64,000 nt of DNA from Anthracocystis setariae (GCA_928724745.1 CAKMXJ010000032.1:930001-994000); one strand, 5' to 3'; shown: positions 38,303 to 50,300, counted from the first letter of the stretch. The notes: generated from the sequence alone by a model not told the origin. A program made the numbers and translations.

Positions 38303-40543
38303 TCAATCGTAGTCGTCGTCTTCGTCTCGGGAGTACCCAAGCTTGCGGCGCATCTCCATGTCGTCCACGTTGACATCAACGCCGCTTTCTTCAGCCCACT
38401 CGTCAACCGTTTCGCCGAGATCCGTAACCGCGGACTCTTCAGCAGCGGATGATGCTTGGGCGCGCTTGTTGAGCTTGGTCTCTTTCCTGCGCAAGGGATG
38501 CGAAGAAGGCAGCGCCGCGCTGTCCTCTTCAACAATCTCAGTATCGTCGTTGTGAGCGTGGCCTGCACCTTGCGAGCTTTTGGACTTCTTCCCCCTAGTG
38601 GCGGCTTTTCGCTTTCGCGCACGAGCGTTGGAAGCCTCGTCTTCTGATGACGACGAGGATTCGTCGCTGCTCTGCTGCCTTCCTCTCTTGCGCGAGCCCG
38701 ACGCTTTCCTGCTGCCACTCTTGCCCGAGCTGACAACTTTGGCGCCAGGAAACAGATTGATAAGCGCGTCGTAGTTGATCTTTTTACTGAACTGCTTCTG
38801 CTTGAGCATCATCTTGGCGCTCTCCGCCGCCGAAGTGTTGTGCATGGCAGTCGAGGCATCACGTGGCGCCTTGGGCTTCTTTCGCTTGTAAGGCTCGCGA
38901 ATGGGCACTCCCATCTTTTGATCATGCTCCAACTTAAGCTGCTTCTGGAGCGTTTGCTCCATCCAGTCTTTGTTGAACTCCATCCAGACACGTTCCTTGA
39001 TCTTGACTTCCTCCGGTGAGAGAACGAAATGGTCCAGCTCTTCTTCGTCCAGATCTGCCAGGTCATCTACAGGCTGTGCAATGCTTCGCCTCCTTCCGGC
39101 GGCTTCTGCATCTTCTTCGGTTGCAATATCGCCTTCGGTGCCAAAAGTGCTTTCCATGTCCATACCAAGTCCACCCAGCGGAAGCAGCTTGCCCGCTCTG
39201 CTAATGTCGAGCGCATCTGTCGAGCCCGACGCAGTAGCACTACTGGCGTCTGGCATCAAATCTCCAACAGCTGTGATGGTATCGGTTGATGACGATGGCC
39301 TGGGATCTGACGTCACCTTACCGGACTTCGCACGCTCTTCTCGATCGCGTTCTTGCGTCTCGAGAGCCTTGTTGAGCTCCTGTGCGAGTCCCTGCTGCAA
39401 GTATTGTTCGATCTCCTGCGCTGTAGCCTCGTCGACCACCTGTTCGAGTGCTGGGTCGATGCTGTCCGAGCTGTCGGCTTCCAAGCCTCTGGAGGAGGTG
39501 CTGGCAACATTACCTTCGCCTTCAAGGTCAGCGTCTCGGTCGGCATCATCGCCTTCCTCCTCACTGCCATGGACGCCTTGGAGCTTAATGTGTTTGTAGT
39601 TCTTACGCTTACGCTTGTTGCTTGGTGGCTCGCGAGCACGCAGAAAGGCAGGTGGCGCGTGCTCCTCCTCCAGCCAGACGTTTCGGAAGTCTTGGACAGT
39701 CAATTGACCCGTAGGCGTCTTCTTGAATTCTTCGAGACGCGCCTTGAGCGTGACATCGGCAATCTTGACCACCTGGATGACTTCGCTAACCGAGCGCCGG
39801 AAGTGATTCATGCGCGCTGCAAGCATCAGACAAGCGCCGCAAATGCCAGCCGGACGACGGCCTTCGGTGATCCAGTCTTTCTGGAATCGAGACACGAGTC
39901 TGGAAGCGTCGTAAGCCACCTTTTGCGTCTCCTCGCCGAAGTCGAGCAGGGCTGCAAAGCGTGCAATGTAGATGGAAGGGTCGATGAGAGGAAGTCGCAA
40001 GTTGAGTACGCGAATGAGCTTGAGATAGGATCGACCAAGGATGAAAACATTGACCTGGATGGCATCGGCAAAGTCGATGAGCATATGCGTAGTCTTCTCC
40101 ATTCGGCATGCGACATATAGACAGCTGGCGATGGTGTATTCGGACTTGCGACCGAGTACATAGTTCTTGGGCTCGTCTCCTGTTGCTGCCGAGGCACCCC
40201 CATCGAGGGCAAGTGTAAAGAATCGAAGGGCGCGATCAGCAACGTGCGAAGGGATGCGCAGCGCTGAAGCCATATTGTTGAGCCCGGTTCGAGCATTCGA
40301 GATCGTCATCTCGCGCGACTCGCTGACGTAGCCGCCACGGAAGCCACCTGGACCTGACACGCGAGCACGAGCTTGGTCCGCAGCAATCATGCTACCCTGA
40401 ACTACAGCGCCGCCTGCTGAGTTTTCGCCGAAAGTAATGTCGCTGACGATCTGCGACTCTTCAAGTACGACACCACATTGCGAACATACCGCTTGATTGT
40501 CCGCATAGTCGATCGCAGACGAACCACAGTTTGTGCACTTCAT
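38303..40543 (-). CDS. BRF1: TFIIIB subunit BRF1
   Basis: TFIIB-related factor that bridges TFIIIC and Pol III at tRNA and 5S genes. 746 residues. An N-terminal zinc ribbon has Cys3, Cys6, Cys20 and Cys23 (CTNC, then CSQC). Two cyclin folds lie at about 75-170 and 180-275, including KSEYTIASCLYVACRMEKT and GRRPAGICGACLMLAARMNH. A charged linker is followed by the Brf1-specific block that binds TBP (SPEEVKIKERVWMEFNKDW, about 505-525). A later helix (SKKINYDALINLF) precedes an acidic, Lys-rich tail. All four zinc ligands are intact. The length is close to that of other fungal Brf1 proteins. The ATG at 40543 gives the canonical MKCTNCGS start. Confidence 0.95.
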   Translation of the reverse strand: MKCTNCGSSAIDYADNQAVCSQCGVVLEESQIVSDITFGENSAGGAVVQGSMIAADQARARVSGPGGFRGGYVSESREMTISNARTGLNNMASALRIPSHVADRALRFFTLALDGGASAATGDEPKNYVLGRKSEYTIASCLYVACRMEKTTHMLIDFADAIQVNVFILGRSYLKLIRVLNLRLPLIDPSIYIARFAALLDFGEETQKVAYDASRLVSRFQKDWITEGRRPAGICGACLMLAARMNHFRRSVSEVIQVVKIADVTLKARLEEFKKTPTGQLTVQDFRNVWLEEEHAPPAFLRAREPPSNKRKRKNYKHIKLQGVHGSEEEGDDADRDADLEGEGNVASTSSRGLEADSSDSIDPALEQVVDEATAQEIEQYLQQGLAQELNKALETQERDREERAKSGKVTSDPRPSSSTDTITAVGDLMPDASSATASGSTDALDISRAGKLLPLGGLGMDMESTFGTEGDIATEEDAEAAGRRRSIAQPVDDLADLDEEELDHFVLSPEEVKIKERVWMEFNKDWMEQTLQKQLKLEHDQKMGVPIREPYKRKKPKAPRDASTAMHNTSAAESAKMMLKQKQFSKKINYDALINLFPGAKVVSSGKSGSRKASGSRKRGRQQSSDESSSSSEDEASNARARKRKAATRGKKSKSSQGAGHAHNDDTEIVEEDSAALPSSHPLRRKETKLNKRAQASSAAEESAVTDLGETVDEWAEESGVDVNVDDMEMRRKLGYSRDEDDDYD

Positions 40544-40936
40544 GATGACGAAGTTTTCAGGCAGGCGCTATTCCAACAGCCGCAATATGCTAGAGAGTCG
40601 TAGGTGCGGATGTGTTGTTGCTCCGCTCGAAGAGACGGTGTGTTGCGAAAAGTGAACGTAGCATCGGACCTCGGCAAGGATCGCCGATGTGCTTTTGCTG
40701 CTGGGTTTACGAAAGTGGGATGCTTGGATTGGGATCGTTGCTATGAAGAAGTACGGCTCGAAAGGATGGATGAGTTGAGAGATCGGGGGAAAGTGGTGTG
40801 CGTATCGAAGCGATGATGCCGTGAAGGTGTGGTGTCAGGAACAGAAGTCAGGGTGCAGCAGCCCTGGATGCAGAATCTCCAAACCAAAAAAAAAAAAAAT
40901 ACAGAATACAGTACAACACCTGTTCAAAAGTATCCG

Positions 40937-41536
40937 CACAATTTTCAATTTTCAAATTTTTCTCAATGGTTATGAATGAAATTTGATGATGTCCAACAGT
41001 ATACAGCAATGTAAAGACCATACCAGCTAGCTAGCTTGATGCCCAGTGAGGGGTAGTTGTTAACACATGAAGCTCATGTGGCAGTACACAATTATATTAC
41101 AGCTTGCTAGCAACAAAAAGGAAGCAAGCTTGTTAGGAAAATTTACCACCCCCATCTGACTCTCCATGGCTTGCAACTCTGAGCTGCTGTTGATCTTGGC
41201 AGCTGCTTTGGTGGTCAGCTTGATTCAAGCCTACCCTCACCAGAGAGACCATCAAGACATTGTCAATGCTGTGGACACGGTTTTGAGAGACAGCTACTTT
41301 TTTCCTTGATTTCAGCTCAGTTGACAGCTTGCAGCAAAACTGGTTAAGCACAGCTTGATCAGGCACAGCACTTCATCTAACCATTGAAACAGTGCCAGCT
41401 CACAGCCACTTATACTGTTCCCAATACACTGTCAGTCCAGCACAAACAAGCAAAGGTATAAGAACTTGAATGCTGAGAAGTGATGATCAAAAGAGTGTGT
41501 GTAATTTTATGTTACACAAAATTCAAGAATTTGGAC
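40937..41536. other. CpG-depleted tract, possible decayed mobile element
   Basis: Only one CpG (41278) in 600 bp, while flanking DNA has several per 60 bp. The tract is rich in TpG and CpA and more AT-rich than its surroundings. This pattern fits cytosine methylation and deamination of a silenced repeat. No coding remnant could be identified. Confidence 0.6.
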
Positions 41537-41561
41537 CGTGCGGATACTTTTTATCACGTGT

Positions 41562-41583
41562 TGTACAGTACTGTACTGTACTG
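41562..41583. repeat. (CTGTA)n pentamer repeat, short
   Basis: TGTACAGTACTGTACTGTAC-type array of about four units at the edge of the CpG-poor tract. Confidence 0.8.
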
Positions 41584-43449
41584 GGAAGGAATGCTGACTT
41601 GCGAGGGAACTGCAGCTCAGCATTCTCCCGCGCTAAGGATTCACTGTTTTTCAAAACGATCTCACAAAACAAGCCATATCAAAATTAACCACGAGATGCT
41701 CTCTGCCATAGACACAACACCACGCACCGCGCACCGAAGCACACCGTTGTTAAGGCGCAGGGTCCCCGTACTGCCGAGCTTGGCTCTAGGAACATCGGCT
41801 CCAACTACTATATGTGAATATCGACCGCGTCCAAGTTTTGTCGGCGAGCATCGAACTGCAGTACTTGGTGGACTCCAGGTAGAGGCAGAAGAAGACACGC
41901 TCAGTGACATCTTTCCACCCACCCACATCGGTCGAGGCGCTTCAAGGGTCCAGGCGTAGATGCACACATCGACAGTGACCATAACGTGAAAAGGAACGCA
42001 CAGACGTGTGCTGACTGGCACGGGCAGTGCTGACTGCGACGCTTTCTTTTACGATGATCGTGCTGCGAGCTTGGACGGATGTTTACCAACATGCTGAGAA
42101 ACCGGAGATGCTGTATCGCAAACAGAGCCTCGCTCGAGGCTGAGCGAGACGCTATTCGGCAGAGGAAACTTCTCGGATGTGCACAGCAGACCAAGTCGCA
42201 CCAATCGAATCGTGCGAAAATCGGGAGAGAAGGAGCTGGACTCGAATCGGTGATCAATTGTATGTTCCGCAACAACGTCATAGCGGTGTCAAATCCAATT
42301 TGGTGTGGCCAAGATCCGCTCGCATTTGGATAGACAAATTGATCCTAAACACACCGAAAACAGTGAAACAATGTTTTTGATGACAGGCTAGACATGTCTG
42401 ACACCTTGCAACAGCTGCAGCTTGTCGATAGAGGTGGAGCTTTCCAGGTGACACTCGGCTCATCGCATGCAAGAATGAACTCAGGCGGCAGCAGCATCAG
42501 CCTTGGCAAGGCAACGCACTTCAGTGCAGTGCAAGGCACCGGCACGAAGAACGAATGCAGCTGTATGTGCTGTAGGCGTGAGAGAGAATACACGCTGTCA
42601 TGCACCAGTGTCGCTCCCTTCCTGCTTCCGACTTGGCTGTAGGAGGAACAAATAAAAGTCTACTCTGTGTATCTAGACCGTACAGTGATTTAGCAATTTG
42701 AAGTTCTGAAGTTCTGATCTGCATTCGCATTTTGTGGAGTTGACCGTCTGTTTTGGGCTTCGAGTGGTTGGAGATGAGAGTGAGACGTGACGTTGCTGTT
42801 CCTCCGATTGAACTTTGACGGGCTGGCTGGGCTGCATTGGGCTGAGCTGGGCTGATACTCACCACACTGTACTGAACTGTTGTATGATGATTCTTTGGGC
42901 GCGACTCTGTGCTCAATGCAGAAAAATGCATCGAAGCGAATCACGGGCCGAGACAGGTACGGTACCTCAAATGTCAAAATTTATAGAGTACTGCTGTATA
43001 CACCTGTCGTGGTGCAATGAATACGTGTTTGCCGAGCGTGCCGGGTATGGACGATCGATTTTGGGCCTTTTTTTCGGTTGAATTGTACCGCCCTTCTTTT
43101 CGGCGATGCTTCCCTTTGTTTATTATATGCCGGACGGGCTTCTTGGGGCGTTGGATTCCCTTCGACCGTCGACCCGTACTGAGGTGTACTGGGTCCATGC
43201 TGACCTGGGGATTATGTGGTCAGGTGATCTCCAGTCGCGGTGTGCCTTGGTTCTGTCGCTTTGAAATGTCTCGCTTTGTTTCACCACGCAAAGTCTACTC
43301 TAGTGGTGACTTGTTCGGCCCACGATCTACCGAAAGTCAACGATGCAGCAGCGTCGTCTGTCTGTTCAGAGCCATAGCCCCATCCGTGCGTCCGCCCCAC
43401 GCCATCTGAATCCGCCAACTTTGCATATAACTGTTTCATATCTTATATC

Positions 43450-43519
43450 ACTGTACTGTACTGTACTTATCTGTGCTGTGCTGTGCTGATCTGTGCTGTG
43501 CTGTGCGGTGCTGTACTGC
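43450..43519. repeat. (CTGTA)n / (CTGTG)n pentamer repeat
   Basis: About twelve 5-base units that switch from CTGTA to CTGTG and back, interrupted by CTTAT, CTGAT and CGGTG variants. Confidence 0.9.
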
Positions 43520-44270
43520 AGCTGAGCTGGCGAGCTCGCGGCCGTCTACAACTTGAATTCGGGAAACAGCATTTATTGTACGGCGCAGCACTGTTGGGGA
43601 AGATGCAGCCCACTTTACCTCGAAAGCGCTCGAATTCGAGCTCCGCCATCTAGCTGTCGCTTTCCAAATTGGTTGCCTGACTCAAGGTTGCATGCATTGG
43701 AGCAGGTTCTTTCCGCCTGGACAGGTGCATGCGGCGGGTCCGACATGCTTCACAGACATTTGGACCGTTTCAAATTTATTTGACTTGTGCATAGAGAGGC
43801 TCGGCTGCAGCTGCTGCAGCGAAAAACAACATCAACGGAGCCACGTCAAACGACGGTGGCTGAAATCGCCTCTTTGGAGACAATTCTGCATTAGAGGACT
43901 GTGTCATACTTTTAATGTTGTCCTGATTTCCTTTTTCGCTGTAGTCGGAGTAAGTTTAAGTTTTTGGGCAGACGGCCTCAGATCAGACTGAATTTATGCC
44001 GAGGTGGCAGCCGTTTGGTCTGTTTGTCTTCTTGGCTTTTCGACTGGGCCCTTTGACACTCCGCTGAGTTAGGAAAAGAATTGGGTGACGCTATCTTCTG
44101 TCTCTGAAGCCGGTCACAGTGCTGTTCTGCTCTGCACTGCTTTGCTTTGCTTTGCTCTGCTCTGCGCCTCTGCCACGCCTGGGTGGAAGACGCCCTGTCG
44201 CTTTGGAATCGGACATAGTCTTTTCTCTGGTTTGACAGCAGCCATGAGCCAGCCAGCCACATTCAATCCC

Positions 44271-44278
44271 ATCCATCC

Positions 44279-44311
<33 letters not shown>
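44271..44311. repeat. (ATCA)n microsatellite
   Basis: ATCC units followed by about eight ATCA units in the putative leader of the homeobox gene. Confidence 0.9.
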
Positions 44312-44312
<1 letters not shown>

Positions 44313-45013
44313 CCACTCATTTCCTCACACTCAATCGACGCCTCTCGACCGGCTTCCTTTTTTTTCCTGTCACTTAACTCTCTTCGCCTCCCTTCTCCGC
44401 TCGCTGCTGCTCGCTCGTTCTCTTAGGCGCCTCGCTCTTCCGCTTCATCGCAGTCGTCGCCACGCCTTTCCTCAATTCCATCACCGCCCTTGGAGCATTT
44501 CGACCTCCGCCCAATCTTGCCTCACCGCCGATTCGGACCTACTGTATCGTCACATCCGCTGTTGACCTGTCTCTACCTGCCTTTGTCTAACGTTGGCCGT
44601 GGCTGTCGGTCGACTTGGGATTGGACTCTATCTCGTCGATCCACATCTGGATCAGATCGCCATCCTTCCCCGTCTTTTCTACTCCTCCTCCTTCACCATC
44701 TAATCCTCCTTCTCCTCTGACACCAGCCTTCGCTACTCCCACCATCTCTCTCCGTTCTATTGTTTTGTTCGCTCTGGCGATCTTTCCGATTCTCTACTTT
44801 CCCCATTGCAGGAGCACACATTCATTGCGATCAACGAAGCCTTCGAACTTTCGTGATTAGAGCACAGCCACGCTCTGCTTCACTGGACGCAGCACTTGCA
44901 TCCACCGAATCATCCGACAGCTTCTGGCCCGGCTTGGGGTTTTCGACGCTTCTCTCTATCAGCCACTCTCTCAAGTGGTTCATTTTCGGATTTCCGGCTT
45001 GGCCGGTTACAAC

Positions 45014-47077
45014 ATGATCAGCCCGCTCACCTCTAGGCCCGTCAGTAGCGTCCGCGATCAACCATCTTCTCCTCGTCTACCGAGCATCAGCAATACGCCT
45101 CTCTTCGGACACAAACTCGCTACTCCCTCGCCTCGCATCCGCTCTACCCCGAGCGATCGCTCTGCACCGCCCACCGATTTGGACGATCGCTACAGTTCGC
45201 CGCCTGCCCCATCAGCGCGCTCTGTGGATCACTCGCTCGATCGCTGCTCAGTTTCCAGCTTGGGTCAACGCTCTGTCAGCACCGTCGCAACTTCGGCTGT
45301 CCCCCACGACCTAGATCATCTTCCGCTCATCGCTGTGGCAATAAGCTCGCCCAGATCTGCTTGGTCTCATTCTCACTTGGCACCGAACATGAATTCTACA
45401 GAAAAGACTGACGTTGGCATCCGTCGACCTTCGCCACCTTCAGCGTTGCGTCGGCCCACTTCACCCGCTTCCTCTCGTGGTCTTCCCAATCATTCTTCCG
45501 AGTGGGACAGGATTTCTGACCGTGGCAGTCCACGAATGGCAGCGCGACGACCTATTCTACCTCCCCCGGGAGCGTCATCTGCGTCAGCAGCAGCTGCTGG
45601 CGCTACCCCTTCTAGCTACGCCCGCGATTATGTCAGCCCGAGAGCTTCCTACCGCGAATCTGCGTATCGGGCAGACCCACATGGAGCGCATCGCGAGCGA
45701 GAGCTTTCTCCTCCTGGTGGCCCCGCCTTGAAGCGTAAACTCAGCATCGGCTCTGATTTGGGAGCAAGGCGTGCCATGCCCGATCGCATGGACAGGAACG
45801 GCAGCGCATGGGCATCAGCAGATTATCCTCCTCGAGCAGCCTACCCCGAGGCTGGTTATTACAGAGCAAGGGAACGGGCCGAGTCTCCGGAACGCACGTA
45901 CGCCAGCTCCTATGGCAGGGATACAGCATACTCGTCTCGCTACCCGGAGGACCGAATGCAAGATCCACGCTACCCTACCTCGCCATCCTCTTCCCGCGCA
46001 GCTTACCACCGTGGCTACGACTCAGCAAATGCTTCCAGACATGCGTATCATCCTCCGCGCAGTGACAGATACAGCCCTGGGCCCGCGCCGGGATCCCCGT
46101 CGTACGTCCCTCGCCAAGTGTTGCCGCCTCCACAAGCGCCTCCTGCGGACGTGCACTACAGTCGCAGTGCACCCCACTCTTTGTATGCCGTGAGGCGCGC
46201 GTCTCCGCCACCTTTTGCCGCGGATGTGCGTCCGCAGCTGCCGCCTCTCTCGTCTCGTACAACTCCGGCTTCTCGATACCCTGCACCGCCGCCGCCGGCA
46301 CCAGCCGCCGCTGCGCCTCGCGGACGCGGTTACACTCCACCCTTGGATCCCAGTCGCGCCGAAAGGATGAGCCTCACACCCGAACCGCATGCCTACTCCG
46401 AACCTTTCTATCCGGATCGCAGACTCTACTTTGCACGCGAACGCATCCAGGATCCAGAGATGGACGACTATTACCATGGACCGATCGGTGCCGGTGCTGG
46501 CAAGGGAGGAAGGTACGCGGACTATGCCTATGATCCTTACGGATCGCCGCATGCTGGACACTATGGTGCGCCGGCAGGTGGCATGATGGGCAAGGCACCC
46601 AATGGTGCTGGGCCCATGTCGATTGCTCCGCCAGGTATTGGTGGTATGAGGCAACACGATAGGATGCCGTATCCTGGCGGTTACGGTCCAGGTGATTACA
46701 TGCCCGATCCAAGGGACATGCGCGCACACCAAGCGATGGGCCGACCTATCCCGATTCCTGCTAATCACGTGCCGCCTGGACCTTCGGCGGGCATCGCTCC
46801 GCCTCCGCGCAGGAGAGGCAAGTTGCCCAAGCCGGTGACCGATCTGCTCAAGAGCTGGCTGTTGGAGCATGCATCGCATCCGTACCCGACCGAGGACGAG
46901 AAGAGGTCGCTGTGCAGCATGACGGGCCTCACGCTGTCGCAAGTTTCCAACTGGTTCATCAACGCACGAAGGCGAATCCTGTTGCCTAGCGGAGCCAATG
47001 GCAGTCCTGGTGGTGGATCGACCGCCGCTCAAGTTAAGGCCGCCTTCAGTGGCGATTCACCATCTCCCGAACCCTGA
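45014..47077 (+). CDS. TALE-class homeobox transcription factor
   Basis: 687 residues from the ATG at 45014; the frame is open 13 codons upstream only through a GTG. The N-terminal 600 residues are Ser/Pro/Arg/Tyr-rich and probably disordered. The homeodomain is at about 601-659: GKLPKPVTDLLKSWLLEH, then the three-residue TALE loop in HPYPTEDEK, and recognition helix LSQVSNWFINARRR with the diagnostic WFxNxR. The KN-type layout (KLPKPVTDLLKSWL) resembles fungal Cup9/Tos8 and animal PBX/TGIF factors. A short tail follows. It is probably a DNA-binding regulator of morphogenesis or stress genes. The mating-type bE/bW proteins are a different homeodomain set and do not fit. The long gene-free upstream region suggests complex regulation. 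Confidence 0.88.
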   Translation: MISPLTSRPVSSVRDQPSSPRLPSISNTPLFGHKLATPSPRIRSTPSDRSAPPTDLDDRYSSPPAPSARSVDHSLDRCSVSSLGQRSVSTVATSAVPHDLDHLPLIAVAISSPRSAWSHSHLAPNMNSTEKTDVGIRRPSPPSALRRPTSPASSRGLPNHSSEWDRISDRGSPRMAARRPILPPPGASSASAAAAGATPSSYARDYVSPRASYRESAYRADPHGAHRERELSPPGGPALKRKLSIGSDLGARRAMPDRMDRNGSAWASADYPPRAAYPEAGYYRARERAESPERTYASSYGRDTAYSSRYPEDRMQDPRYPTSPSSSRAAYHRGYDSANASRHAYHPPRSDRYSPGPAPGSPSYVPRQVLPPPQAPPADVHYSRSAPHSLYAVRRASPPPFAADVRPQLPPLSSRTTPASRYPAPPPPAPAAAAPRGRGYTPPLDPSRAERMSLTPEPHAYSEPFYPDRRLYFARERIQDPEMDDYYHGPIGAGAGKGGRYADYAYDPYGSPHAGHYGAPAGGMMGKAPNGAGPMSIAPPGIGGMRQHDRMPYPGGYGPGDYMPDPRDMRAHQAMGRPIPIPANHVPPGPSAGIAPPPRRRGKLPKPVTDLLKSWLLEHASHPYPTEDEKRSLCSMTGLTLSQVSNWFINARRRILLPSGANGSPGGGSTAAQVKAAFSGDSPSPEP

Positions 47078-47394
47078 TCGCACGCTGGACAGGCTGCGTT
47101 CTATCTCATAGATCTTTTTCATTCATTCATTTTTTTATTTTTTTTTTCTTCTCTATTTGTTCTTCTTGGTTTTGTCATACACGACACCCCTGATCGCTGT
47201 ATTCTGTGTACTTACCCGCTGTACTTATACAGGCTCTTTCTCTATTTCCTCTTTCTCGTTCTCTCTCTCTCTCTCTCTCTCTCTTCAGAATCGAGTAATT
47301 TTCCGCGCGAACCACGAGCGTGACAGGGGGCGGGGGGGAGCTTGAGTGAGGTCGACGCTGTCGGAGTCTCTATATTCCTGGTGGGTGCGGGTTT
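47078..47394. other. Convergent spacer homeobox / PH-protein genes
   Basis: About 320 bp of shared 3' flank with T-rich tracts and a (CT)n repeat at 47260-47284. Confidence 0.5.
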
Positions 47395-50300
47395 CTACTT
47401 GGTGGTTGGGGGACGGGGGCCGAAGTTGATGGAGAACGGGTTGAGAACGTCTTTTCGTTTTGCTAGAAAGGTTTGGCTTGATGGTGGTGGAGGAGGAGCG
47501 GCAGCGGCAGCGGCGGTGGTGGTGGTGGTGGTGGTGGTGGTGGTGGGGTAAGATTTTGGTGATGGCGATGGTTTAACTGGAGCTGGAGCTGGAGCTGCGG
47601 GGGTTGGGGTGGGAGAGGATTCGGCGACGGCCTGTTTGAGTGCAGCTTTGACTGCCCTTTTTTGCGCCCTGAGTTCGTCAACTTCCTTAGCGCTGGCCGG
47701 TGCGGATGCTGTTGTTGCTGGGGGAGGCGGCATAGGGCTTAAATGAGCTGGAGGATGTGCGGCAGGGACGACCGGAACTGGCAGAGTCATTGGCATGATC
47801 TGTGGGAAAGCACCGGGGACGTTGAACGAAATCGGCATCGCCCCCTGCTGACTCTGAAGATGCCTATTCTTGATGCTCCACAGATCCGCGATCTCGAACT
47901 CGAGATGTCGCTTGGCTTCTCGAATCTTGCCTACATCCTCAAACATCCCCGTCACCTCCTTGTGCAGCAGCTTCTTGAACTCCTCGGCATGTGCTTGCAC
48001 ATTCGCCTTCAGCATCTCCCTGCTCGCCGCATTGACCGCTTCAACCAGCTTGTGGTTCTGTTCCGATGTCGACTTGAGCAACTCGCTCGTCATCTGCTTC
48101 AAAGCCGCATCGGCCGCTGCAGCCGATTTTACCTCGACCTCCTTCTGCGCATTGATGGCGGCAACCAGAGATTCGATCGCCGACTTGGGATCCAATTCCT
48201 TCTGCTTGGCTTCATCCGCCGCCTTGTCCGCTGCGATCTTTTGGTATAGCAGATCAACCAGCTCGGTCTTCTCCTTCTCCTTGAGCGACAGCAGCGACTT
48301 CTCCCGCTCAGCCTCCTTCGCTTCCGCCTCGGTTTGCTTCTTCTTCGCTTCCTCCTTCGTCGACAAAAGATGCTTGAGAATCTCTTCGACAGCCAGAGCA
48401 AGCGCAGCAGTGGTAGGACCAGTCCCGGCATCGGCTTCGTCTTCGTCTTTCTCTGCATCGCCGTCTTTCTTCTCGGCTTGCTTGTCGTGCGCCTCCTTGG
48501 CGCCTTCCTTTGGCTTTCCACCCTCCTTTTCCTTTTCCTTCTCCTTCGCAGCAGCTGCCACAGCGACGTGCGCCGGCACGGGCGTAGCCATCTTGATCGC
48601 ACTTCCATCCTGAGCACTCTTCTTCCCCTCCTCTTTCCCCTTCTCCTCCTTCGCATGGCCATGATCAGGCTTGGCAGCATGCGCCTCCTCCACCTTGTCA
48701 CCTTCTTCCTCCTCCTCGTCTTCACTCTCCAGCTCGTGCGCTTTACTCTCGACGTGGTTGGTCAGCTCGATAATCGCCTGCGTCCCATACCCTGCTTCGG
48801 CCGCCTTGCGTACCACATCCGTCGTATGTTGACTATCCCCCTTATCCGCCGCATCCTTGAGCTCGTTCAAGATCGGCTGCGGAAGCGGCAACTTGCTGTC
48901 GACCGCGGGATCGCCCGTCGCTTCCGCAGGCAGCGGATCCTCTGGCTTGCCCTGAGCGCGCTGCGTCGTCTTGAATCGCTCCCATTCGCTCAAAGCCTGT
49001 CGCACCAGCAGCGCGCCAGCCTTGGCTTTCGTCTTGAACCCATTCTTCGGCTTACTCTCATCCGCAGGGAGATACCACGGATGGCCCGTCTCGGACTTGT
49101 AGCTCTTCCTGGTCCTTGACACGCCATCGTCAGGCAGATACCACGGATGATGGTCCGACTCGTTGGGCGTCTTGGAGTCAGCCTCGCTGCGAGTCTGATT
49201 CCATCTCCTCGTACCTGCCGGCTTGCGGCGGGTGCTGGCGGTGGATGGAGTCGAAGAAAGCGCAGCGTGCGAACCGCGACGACTCTTACCGGGATCACCC
49301 ATCACTGTGACCTGATCATCGCCGTAGAGCGATGCGCTAGGATGGCCGCGCTCGGTGACCGACGGTGCAGCACCGGTAGAACCCGGCCGAAGCAGCGACG
49401 GAGCAACATGTGGCGATTGAACGGCTGTTCCATACGAAGCTTCAGACATGTGCGATTGTGCGGTTACCGCTTGCGCCGTACCGATACTGCCGACCGTAGA
49501 AAGAGGCCGACCTTCCTTGAGCGCCTTCAGTTCGTCGTGCAACTGAGTTACACCACTAGCGAGCGTACGCCACTCCTTGGATCGATCCACAACATCGCGT
49601 TCGAGCCACGCGTTGAGCTCGTTCAGATACCTCGAGATCTCGGTCTGCTGCTGCAGCTGCGTCTGTCGTGCCAACTCGCTCACCTTGAGTGCCTCCAAAA
49701 TCGATGCGAGTTCGCCGTTGGCCGAGCCAGCTGCACTGACGGCAGACGACACATAGCCGACACCTGGGGTTGGCGGGGGCCCTGAAAACCTAGCTCCACC
49801 CCCTGCAGCCGCCGACATGGACAGTTCAAGCCCGTCGGGCGTCTTGCCCATGATCCCCTTCGTCGGATCAACCTTGCCTGGCGTTTGCACGATATCGCCC
49901 ACCGCCCACCTCACTCCTGGCGTTGGCGGAACGGGCTTGTCCAGGTTCGGCATTTCCGCGGTGATCGAAGACGTCGACTCTTGCGCATCCATGCCCGTGT
50001 CGGTGACCCTCGGCGTGTACCACCCGCCTGACTGTGCAGCGGGCACGTGGTCGCCATTCTCAGCTTGCTGCATCGCCCTCCTCCGGCGAATCTCAGCTTC
50101 CATATCGAGGCTACCGTAGCTCGGTTGTTTCTTCACCATCACCGGTCGCGGTGTGGCGAGCGTCGAACTTGGGTCAGCTAGCATCCGGAAATCCTGGGCG
50201 GGAGCACGGCCGGAGAGACCCATCTGGGTGTTTGAACGCGATGCAGGTCGGCTGATGAGCGATTTGACATCCCATTCCGAGTTGGGTGGGGGTGACGGGA

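Larger units (their letters stand above)
40544..45013. promoter_or_regulatory. 4.5-kb gene-poor region between BRF1 and the homeobox gene
   Basis: By far the longest stretch without a recognisable gene in the window. In order it holds the BRF1 promoter (to about 40.9 kb), an A13 tract at 40886, a 600-bp CpG-depleted tract (40937-41536), pentamer repeats at 41562 and 43450, a TGCTT/TGCTC-rich segment (44117-44165), an ATCA repeat (44271-44311), and a long pyrimidine-rich leader up to the homeobox ATG. ORFs of up to about 160 codons occur but show no domain. It is probably regulatory sequence and transposon remnants. Confidence 0.5.

Noticed and set aside
41133..41366. 77-codon minus-strand ORF inside the CpG-poor tract
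   Set aside because: It begins with GTG and no domain is recognised. It is too short to support as a transposase remnant.
42394..42642. 82-codon ORF
   Set aside because: No recognisable domain, and it sits among repeats in a gene-poor region. Its length is within chance expectation.
46022..47032. 336-codon ORF on the minus strand
   Set aside because: Arg/Ser-rich shadow of the homeobox gene in the opposite frame.
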